Made by a program: the position numbers and the translations under genes. DNA of 8,229 bases, taken from CAZFDE01 sp964517795 (GTDB lineage: Bacteria; Planctomycetota; Phycisphaerae; Sedimentisphaerales; Anaerobacaceae). Below, piece by piece: positions 5,713 through 8,229 of this stretch (the stretch's first letter is position 1; each line of letters begins with the position of its first letter). The notes beneath the pieces were generated by a model. That model was given only the letters and a program-made list of their open reading frames with translations, was not told the origin of the DNA and did no database searches. Where the stretch lies: positions 1-8,229 of the forward strand of contig CAZFDE010000101.1 in the NCBI GenBank assembly GCA_964517795.1, written 5' to 3'.

Positions 5713-6909
5713 ATGATTAAGCGACAGATATCTGCAAAGTGTATCGAGGCCTCGAAAAAATATCCGGTTTTGACGATCACCGGCCCGCGCCAATCCGGCA
5801 AGACCACATTGGCCCGAATGGTTTTCAGTGATTACCGATATGTATCGCTTGAGGAGCCGGATAACGCCGCGTATGCCAAGGAAGATCCAAAAGGTTTTCT
5901 CGCTCAGTACACCGACAATCTGATTGTCGACGAGGCCCAGCGAGCGCCGAAGCTGTTTTCCTATATTCAGACGATCGTTGACAGCGAAGATCGGCCCGGC
6001 CGTTATATCCTGACCGGTTCGCACAATTTCCTGTTGATGGAAAGCATTACTCAATCGCTGGCCGGACGCTGTGCGATATTTCATCTGCTGCCGTTCAGCA
6101 AAGCCGAGCTTCAAGGCACCCAGCCGCTCGATATCGACCGCCTGGACAAACCGCGTGCATTGTCCCTCAAAAAAAAGACGGCAGACCTCTATGATATGCT
6201 CTTTACAGGATTTTACCCGCGTATTCACGACCGGCATCTGAAGCCGCAGGAATGGTTGGGGGACTATCTGCACAGTTATATCGAACGCGATGTGCGGCTG
6301 ATCTCCAATATTGGCAGCCTGGAGACATTCCAGCGGTTTATGGGATTGTGTGCCGCCCGGTCGGGACAACTGCTGAATATCGCATCGCTTGCTTTGGATT
6401 GCGGGATCACAGCGGTGACCGCCCGGAAATGGCTGTCCATACTGGAATGCAGTTTTATTATTAAATTGTTGAGACCCCATTATAAAAATTTCAATAAACG
6501 ATTGATCAAAAGCCCAAAGCTGTATTTCATGGATACCGGCTTGCTGTGCCATTTGCTGAAAATCCGTTCAGCGGCGCAATTAGGCAAAAGCGAGATGCGC
6601 GGGCATGTCTTCGAGACCGCCGTAATCGACGAACTGATCAAAAGTTATTATAACCGGCGGCGCGAGCCGGATATCTTTTTCTGGCGTGATTCGAACGGCC
6701 ATGAAGTTGATCTTCTAATCAGCCGGGGGGAGGAACTATTGCCGGTCGGGATCAAATCCGGCCGGACATTCAGTGAGAATTTGATTAAAGAATTGATGTT
6801 TTGGCGGGATCTCACGGGCAATCCGGAACACCCGGGCGTTTTGATCTACGGCGGAGACAAACAGTTCACTTTTAAAGGGCTGACCATCATACCCTGGGCG
6901 GCGTTATAG
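5713..6909 (+). CDS. AAA-family ATPase with DUF4143 C-terminal domain
   Basis: The 398-residue protein belongs to the widespread AAA_14/DUF4143 group of P-loop ATPases, whose biological role is not established. Visible features: Walker A GPRQSGKT (24-31), Walker B LIVDEAQ with D73 and E74, sensor-like LTGSHN (100-105), a central YIERDV region followed by helix-rich sequence and YFMDTGLL, typical of DUF4143, and a C-terminal FFWRDSNGHEVDLLI segment with D333. Family members usually follow this with an (I/V)E(I/V)K motif resembling a PD-(D/E)xK nuclease core; here it reads PVGIKSG, with G346 where Glu is expected. I chose ATG 5713, with GGGAG 5 nt upstream, over an in-frame TTG at 5641. It stands alone, flanked by duplicated mtnA 3' ends, suggesting acquisition. 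Family call is firm; function is unknown. Confidence 0.9.
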   Translation: MIKRQISAKCIEASKKYPVLTITGPRQSGKTTLARMVFSDYRYVSLEEPDNAAYAKEDPKGFLAQYTDNLIVDEAQRAPKLFSYIQTIVDSEDRPGRYILTGSHNFLLMESITQSLAGRCAIFHLLPFSKAELQGTQPLDIDRLDKPRALSLKKKTADLYDMLFTGFYPRIHDRHLKPQEWLGDYLHSYIERDVRLISNIGSLETFQRFMGLCAARSGQLLNIASLALDCGITAVTARKWLSILECSFIIKLLRPHYKNFNKRLIKSPKLYFMDTGLLCHLLKIRSAAQLGKSEMRGHVFETAVIDELIKSYYNRRREPDIFFWRDSNGHEVDLLISRGEELLPVGIKSGRTFSENLIKELMFWRDLTGNPEHPGVLIYGGDKQFTFKGLTIIPWAAL

Positions 6910-6952
6910 ATGTTTTCCGTAAAAATGTAATTGTATATTATAGCATTAATAT

Positions 6953-7018
6953 TTCACCGAACACGGCGTCATCGAAAGCCCCAATCGAGAGAAGATTAGA
7001 AAACAGCTTGGAAATTAG
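6953..7018 (+). pseudogene. mtnA: Orphan copy of the last 20 codons of mtnA
   Basis: The frame reads F then T-E-H-G-V-I-E-S-P-N and R-E-K-I-R-K-Q-L-G-N followed by TAG. This is identical in protein sequence to the mtnA C-terminus, with five synonymous base changes. An in-frame TAA sits two codons upstream (6947-6949) and there is no start, so it cannot be a working gene. It lies 44 nt after the ATPase stop and is the right-hand member of the direct repeat pair. It uses CAC GGC GTC where mtnA has CAT GGT GTT, and ATT where mtnA has ATA. Confidence 0.9.
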
Positions 7019-7021
7019 GGG
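6954..7021. repeat. Direct repeat, right copy (3' end of mtnA)
   Basis: Right partner of 5444-5511, 63 of 68 positions identical. Downstream it runs into the upstream region of the LamG gene, so it may mark the original junction between mtnA and that region before the ATPase unit arrived. Confidence 0.9.
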
Positions 7022-7110
7022 TTGGGTGTGGATTGGATGACAATCGCACCGCAGCTTATAATATCAAAAAACCTCTTTTTTATTCCTTAAATATTTTTCT
7101 AATTTTTTAC

Positions 7111-7138
7111 TTGACATTACGTCACCGGGGACTATAAT
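7111..7138 (+). promoter_or_regulatory. Consensus sigma70 promoter for the LamG/PEP-CTERM gene
   Basis: TTGACA (7111-7116) and TATAAT (7133-7138) match both consensus hexamers perfectly, with a 16-nt spacer. The start would be near 7145, giving a leader of about 160 nt. TGAC-ATTAC-GTCA (7112-7124) overlaps the -35 box as a small inverted repeat and might be an operator, but its arms are only 4 bp. By sequence this is the strongest promoter in the window. Confidence 0.85.
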
Positions 7139-7184
7139 ATAAATCATTAATCATTTCGTGAAAGAGGTGAATGAGAGTTGATAT

Positions 7185-7234
7185 AAGGGAATAAGGAGAA
7201 AACTCGATTTTCGCCCCAATCTCTTCTTTCCCTT
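7185..7234 (+). promoter_or_regulatory. Possible stem-loop in the LamG gene leader
   Basis: AAGGGAATAAGGAGA (7185-7199) can pair with TCTCTTCTTTCCCTT (7220-7234): 12 canonical pairs, one G-U and two mismatches around a 20-nt loop. The left arm includes an AAGGAG that is not followed by a proper start codon. No T-run follows, so it is not a terminator. It could affect mRNA stability or regulation, but I recognise no known riboswitch class. Confidence 0.35.
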
Positions 7235-7305
7235 CGTAAAATGTTATTCGGGCAGAGTGTTTCTGTCTGGAAATAGATGTTCAACTTTTATTTGGAGGTT
7301 GTAAG

Positions 7306-8082
7306 ATGAGAAGTATGTTGTATGTAATGGCGGTATCGGTATTGGTTGTTATGTTTGTGAGCAATTCAGTGTGGGCTGATCTTTCCGATGGTCTTGTACT
7401 TCATTGTGAATTTGACGGCGACACACAAGACAGTTCCGGCAATAATCTCCATGGCAGTATAAGAAGCGGTATAAGTTATACCGCGGGTATTGACGGTGAT
7501 GCGGACACGGCGGCCTATTTTTCAAATTCTTCTGCTGGGATCGAATTCGGCAATCAAAGCCAGATTAATAATCTTGGAAACCTGTTTTCGATCGCTTTTT
7601 GGACAAAAATCGAATCCGGTAACGGCGGATTAGTTTTTGATCATGATGTCATTGGTACATATGACAATGATTGGTGGGGAGGAACCATTGGCGAGGGCGA
7701 TGATGTGGGAAAGCTTGCTGTTAGTATGGGCAATAAAACATATTCTGCTTTTGTGAGCGACATGGCGATTGATGACGATCAATGGCACCATGTTGTATTT
7801 ATGCGGGACCAGTCGGCAGCAAGTGCATGGTGGTACATAGACGGCGAATTGGATGCCACGCGTACGGGTCAATCCAATGAAATGCTGGCTTCGACAAATT
7901 TCAATCTGGGGGCCTATGACTCACCTTCCGGCTGGGTCAACAGTATGGTGGGATCATTAGATGACTTCAGACTTTATAACAGGGCGCTTTCGGAAAGTGA
8001 AATCGAAACACTCGCGACGCCTGAGCCGACTACACTTGTATTGCTCGGATTAGGCGGATTGCTTTTGAGAAGAAAGAAATAA
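7306..8082 (+). CDS. Secreted LamG-domain protein with PEP-CTERM sorting signal
   Basis: The 258-residue product begins with a Sec signal peptide, a hydrophobic run then SNSVWA, with likely cleavage after A24. A single laminin-G/concanavalin A-like jelly-roll domain follows (about 28-230). Its hallmarks are the opening DGLVLHCEFDG, DSSGNNLHG, FSIAFWTK, WHHVVF, YIDGELD and the closing GSLDDFRLYNRALSESEI. The tail holds the PEP motif (239-241), a hydrophobic stretch and RRKK at the end, the PEP-CTERM signal processed by an exosortase in the envelope (family knowledge); no exosortase gene is in the window. The domain usually binds carbohydrate or other surface ligands, but the partner cannot be told. 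GGAGG (7294-7298), 7 nt before ATG, fixes the start. The gene is monocistronic, with its own promoter and terminator, and visibly less GC-rich than uvrA. Confidence 0.93.
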   Translation: MRSMLYVMAVSVLVVMFVSNSVWADLSDGLVLHCEFDGDTQDSSGNNLHGSIRSGISYTAGIDGDADTAAYFSNSSAGIEFGNQSQINNLGNLFSIAFWTKIESGNGGLVFDHDVIGTYDNDWWGGTIGEGDDVGKLAVSMGNKTYSAFVSDMAIDDDQWHHVVFMRDQSAASAWWYIDGELDATRTGQSNEMLASTNFNLGAYDSPSGWVNSMVGSLDDFRLYNRALSESEIETLATPEPTTLVLLGLGGLLLRRKK

Positions 8083-8093
8083 AATGATTTTTT

Positions 8094-8139
8094 ATTCCCG
8101 CAGCCTTGCCAACCAGCAGGGCTGTAGGAATTATTTTTT
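8094..8139 (+). terminator. Probable rho-independent terminator after the LamG gene
   Basis: CAGCCTTGC (8101-8109) pairs with GCAGGGCTG (8116-8124) over 9 bp, with one G-U, around a CAACCA loop. The stem extends through ATTCC (8094-8098) with GGAAT (8127-8131), interrupted by a C-A mismatch. TATTTTTT follows. It starts 12 nt after the stop codon. The rest of the window (8140-8229) holds the small palindrome TATACC-T-GGTATA (8139-8151) and AT-rich sequence without a gene. Confidence 0.65.
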
Positions 8140-8229
8140 ATACCTGGTATAAGTTTTCGGTGCGATTTCCCACACTTACTTAGGGTTTGCTGAATAATTT
8201 GGAAGTTCTTTTTTTACAATGTGATAGCT

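Larger units (their letters stand above)
6910..7305. other. Spacer with mtnA remnant, promoter and leader
   Basis: This 396-nt spacer has no full gene. It contains an AT-rich end of the ATPase unit (6910-6952), the mtnA tail remnant, an AT-rich stretch with an A6-CCTC-T6 inverted repeat near 7065-7081 that lacks a GC stem, and then the strong promoter and leader of the LamG gene. Two very short open frames lie in the leader (7171-7194, 7 codons, and 7241-7276, 11 codons). Neither has a well-spaced ribosome binding site, and I do not call them genes. Confidence 0.7.

Noticed and set aside
7059..7086. A6-CCTC-T6 inverted repeat as a terminator after the mtnA remnant
   Set aside because: The stem is only A-T pairs with no GC core, so it would be a poor terminator; it is more likely AT-rich promoter-upstream sequence.
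8139..8229. Possible end of an insertion sequence at the right edge (AGGGTTTGCTGAATAA)
   Set aside because: The phrase looks like some IS termini, but no transposase, matching inverted end or target duplication is visible before the window ends.

Overview
The window reads as chromosomal DNA of a planctomycete, most likely a Phycisphaerae or Sedimentisphaerales relative. The main pointer is a secreted LamG-domain protein ending in a PEP-CTERM tail of the kind common in that phylum (PEP, hydrophobic stretch, RRKK). The moderately GC-rich housekeeping genes and the repeat-laden spacers fit, but neither proves the assignment. No rRNA, tRNA, CRISPR array or transposase gene was seen.

Layout: (1) 1-402 is a gene-free spacer packed with short dispersed repeats: three palindromes that each end in CCTAC, two copies of a TCGACTGCGC...TCAGGGTGAC repeat, and one ATTCCCGC-hairpin repeat. 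(2) 403-1092, minus strand, is nfi (endonuclease V). (3) 1093-1543 is a divergent spacer with two more ATTCCCGC hairpins, a 19-bp tandem repeat and an extended -10 promoter. (4) 1544-4447 is uvrA, which overlaps by 4 nt with (5) mtnA (4444-5508), a methionine-salvage isomerase. (6) 5713-6909 is a lone AAA-family ATPase with a DUF4143 C-terminus. (7) 6953-7018 is a second, orphaned copy of the last 20 codons of mtnA. (8) A near-consensus sigma70 promoter at 7111-7138 and a long leader precede (9) the LamG/PEP-CTERM gene (7306-8082) and its terminator.

Functionally, nfi and uvrA are a divergent pair of DNA-repair genes. UvrA recognises bulky lesions in nucleotide excision repair, and endonuclease V nicks at deaminated purines. 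mtnA appears translationally coupled to uvrA, although the pathways are unrelated. The ATPase and the LamG protein are accessory genes.

The most interesting signal is the arrangement around the ATPase. It sits between two 68-nt direct repeats made of the 3' end of mtnA and 8 or fewer flanking bases. The copies differ at five positions, all synonymous third-codon positions. This suggests a roughly 1.5-kb unit that entered at the 3' end of mtnA and brought, or left behind, an mtnA tail that had evolved under coding constraint. No recognisable recombinase is present. No clear new defence or biosynthetic system is visible; the remaining findings concern repeat architecture and smaller oddities.
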